Source: Phytoseiulus persimilis
Lineage: Eukaryota; Arthropoda; Arachnida; Mesostigmata; Phytoseiidae
Length of the DNA stretch: 64,000 bases
Assembly (NCBI GenBank): GCA_037576195.1
Contig: CM075103.1
Location: 28,666,723 to 28,730,722 of the forward strand
Reading direction: 5' to 3'
Under the pieces are notes generated by a model. It was not told the origin of the DNA, did not search any database, and saw only the letters and a list, made by a program, of their open reading frames with translations. This document shows, piece after piece, positions 62,446 through 64,000 of this stretch (position 1 is the first letter of the stretch; every line of letters begins with the position of its first letter). The translations under genes were made by a program, and so were the position numbers.

Positions 62446-62673
62446 ATGGACTCCAAACAGCGCGCCTTGGTTAAGAAAGCTCTGTTCGGTCCGCGTCCAG
62501 CGGAAGAGACAGAAAAGAATCGGAAGATCAACGTCCAGATGAGAGGCCTAAACCAGGCCGAAGTAGCGGAACGGATCGCGGAGGAGCTTCGCATCAACAA
62601 CCAGAAGCGGGCACCCACGAAGTACGATGTGCCCCACAAGTGTCCGAAGCAGTCCCACCGTCGACTGCAATGA
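62446..62673 (+). CDS. Unknown 75-residue basic protein, copy 2
   Basis: Intronless, starting MDSKQRALVKKALFGPR and ending KCPKQSHRRLQ, same length as copy 1. An upstream in-frame ATG at 62338 (MSVESFIIRY) could lengthen it to 111 residues. The copy 1 equivalent is interrupted by a stop, and the TATA box lies only 8 bases before that ATG, so I prefer the 75-codon form. The protein is rich in Lys, Arg and Glu, with a helix-prone centre (EVAERIAEELRI) and a strongly conserved basic end. It has no signal peptide or membrane segment, so cytosol or nucleus is likely. TATA box, short leader, frame and AATAAA at 62783 make a compact complete transcription unit. Function unknown. Confidence 0.65.
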   Translation: MDSKQRALVKKALFGPRPAEETEKNRKINVQMRGLNQAEVAERIAEELRINNQKRAPTKYDVPHKCPKQSHRRLQ

Positions 62674-62782
62674 GGTCTACCGCGGCACGACCCGTGGTCC
62701 CCCGCCCAGGATTTAGCTCATCTGTTTATATCGGCACCTCTCAACCTGGGAATCGGTCTCGATCCGTTATCGAAGTCTTCCG

Positions 62783-62788
62783 AATAAA
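62783..62788 (+). terminator. Poly(A) signal AATAAA of the 75-residue gene, copy 2
   Basis: AATAAA 110 bases after the stop codon. The homologous place in copy 1 (near 57770) reads AATGAA. Confidence 0.55.
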
Positions 62789-63588
62789 ATATTTCCAACT
62801 AATAACACTTCTGTTTTCTCTGTGTGAGAGCTTTGTCGATGAATCAATAAGGGGAGATCGACGCAATGCGGCCGACGTCCAAAACCCCGCAACGCAACAA
62901 AAAAATATGTTGCGAAATGCTGTGTGGATTCCGCCGGAGCTGCTTCGAGCATCAATAAGAATCGTCCGGGTCTTGTAGAATCGTGGGAAGTCGCGTCCGG
63001 AATCTTGCGTTATCTCAGACAGCAACAACGCTACACTCCCAGACGATTTCGATCGTATCCATTGAGCTTGACGGCTTTTTTCTGTGGATCAGATCGATCG
63101 GGAAACACCCTCCGGGACATACACTCGTGCTTCCGTCGACCCGAGAGTACTGTCAGGCTGCAGAATGGACTTTCCAGCAAGACTCTGCTCAAAGAGCAAA
63201 CTCCACCCGAGATTAGATCACGGGCGAATCAGCCCGATTTCGACAAGTCTCATTAAAAGACTCCCTACTCATTTTTTCTTCGATTTAGTGCGAGTGTGAT
63301 CGATTCTAGATTTGGGCGCTGGAGCGGGTTAAACCCCGCACAGGAACCAAGATTCCCTGAAGGGTTTCTGGAGTCTCCCTGTCGGGAATGAGAGAAATCA
63401 TCGGTGGAAGAGCTGCTCCCAACGGCTGAAAACTTCGGGAAGCGTTCAAGGCTTCGTATCCAAGCCCGCGACGGGCACTCCGGAGCCAACAGAGGGAGGG
63501 GTGGCCACAGCAATGTAATGAAATAACCCGTTCATGCATTCTTGTAATTTCGTCTCCCTGCTCATCAATTTCGAATTCAGCCCATCCC

Positions 63589-63858
63589 CTACATGAGGAA
63601 AAGCTCCTCATGAGGAGTTTCCCGAATGAAACGCACGTCGATCGACAGATAGCGGATCCCGTCAAGTACGAAAGCTGACGCGCCACGATCGATCTTCGTT
63701 GAACAACTCAGGTCGAGCCGAGCATGAACCGCGATCCAGACTTCCAAAAAAGGGGCCAGTCGGGGCGAGAAAACGCAACGATCGTCATCGAGCATCACAA
63801 AGTTCCATGACCACAAAACATCTTCTCGAACCAAGCTTCGCTCGCGTTCATTCTCCAT
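63589..63858 (-). CDS. Unknown protein, 89-codon open frame
   Basis: Starts at an ATG in good context (CGCGCCATGG) and runs to TAG at 63591-63589. It contains REDVLWSWNFVMLDDDRC, FLEVWIAVHARLDLSC and AFVLDGIRYLSIDVRFIRET, a balanced mix of hydrophobic and charged residues unlike the Arg/Ser-rich chance frames elsewhere. The frame also stays open for 10 codons before the ATG, so it may be the last exon of a longer gene. No family recognised; the alternating hydrophobic pattern suggests beta structure. Confidence 0.38.
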   Translation of the reverse strand: MENERERSLVREDVLWSWNFVMLDDDRCVFSPRLAPFLEVWIAVHARLDLSCSTKIDRGASAFVLDGIRYLSIDVRFIRETPHEELFLM

Positions 63859-64000
63859 GGCGCGCCCTCCAGACAGCTCTTCAATGGCTCATGCCAGATG
63901 TAGCCACAGGCACACGGAGCACCGCCTCAGAAATAGGTGAGTCAACAATTCGTGGAGTGGTTTTCTATTGTGGTTTCTGGTCGAGGTTTCCGGACCCCAC

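Larger units (their letters stand above)
61540..62890. repeat. Segmental duplication, copy 2
   Basis: Partner of 56600-57960; see that entry for shared landmarks. This copy keeps the intact TATA box and AATAAA and has an added 20-base tandem repeat just upstream of the 75-codon frame. Confidence 0.8.

Noticed and set aside
1..64000. CRISPR arrays, operons or prophage
   Set aside because: No regularly spaced repeats and no bacterial gene organisation. Spliced animal genes exclude a prokaryotic source.

Overview
The window looks like nuclear DNA of an arthropod-type animal. Genes are split by many GT-AG introns, most of them 50-550 bases, with no operon structure, Shine-Dalgarno sites or dense bacterial coding. 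Two conserved animal signalling genes can be rebuilt exon by exon. Remnants of a BEL/Pao element and a LINE are present. The LINE tail reads like elements common in ticks and mites, so a mite is my best guess, but that is only an inference.

Layout. From base 1 to 9779 on the minus strand lies a soluble guanylate cyclase subunit with H-NOX haem, HNOBA/coiled-coil and class III cyclase domains. It probably also has a long Ser-rich C-terminal tail that runs off the left edge. Its initiator codon is not in the first recognisable exon. A small exon at 21090-21137 ending exactly in ATG is a candidate, which would make 9780-21089 one large first intron. From 21 to 45 kb I see no gene that I can name: dispersed repeats, isolated exon-like blocks, a decayed BEL/Pao fragment and a near-perfect 35-base palindrome. 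At 45109-48577 on the plus strand is a complete eight-exon Cys-loop ligand-gated ion channel with a poly(A) signal. From 51 to 52.3 kb are exon-like pieces on the minus strand, including a possible small secreted protein. At 55.3-55.8 kb is a broken LINE. From 56.6 to 63 kb lies a diverged duplication, offset about 5 kb, carrying two copies of a short intronless gene for a 75-residue protein of unknown function. One copy has an intact TATA box and poly(A) signal; the other has lost both.

The cyclase (cGMP synthesis, gas or redox sensing) and the ion channel are both typical of neurons, but nothing shows that they work together. Many open frames in this window are chance products of its fairly balanced base composition. 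I list only those backed by family resemblance, matching splice phases, or conservation between copies.
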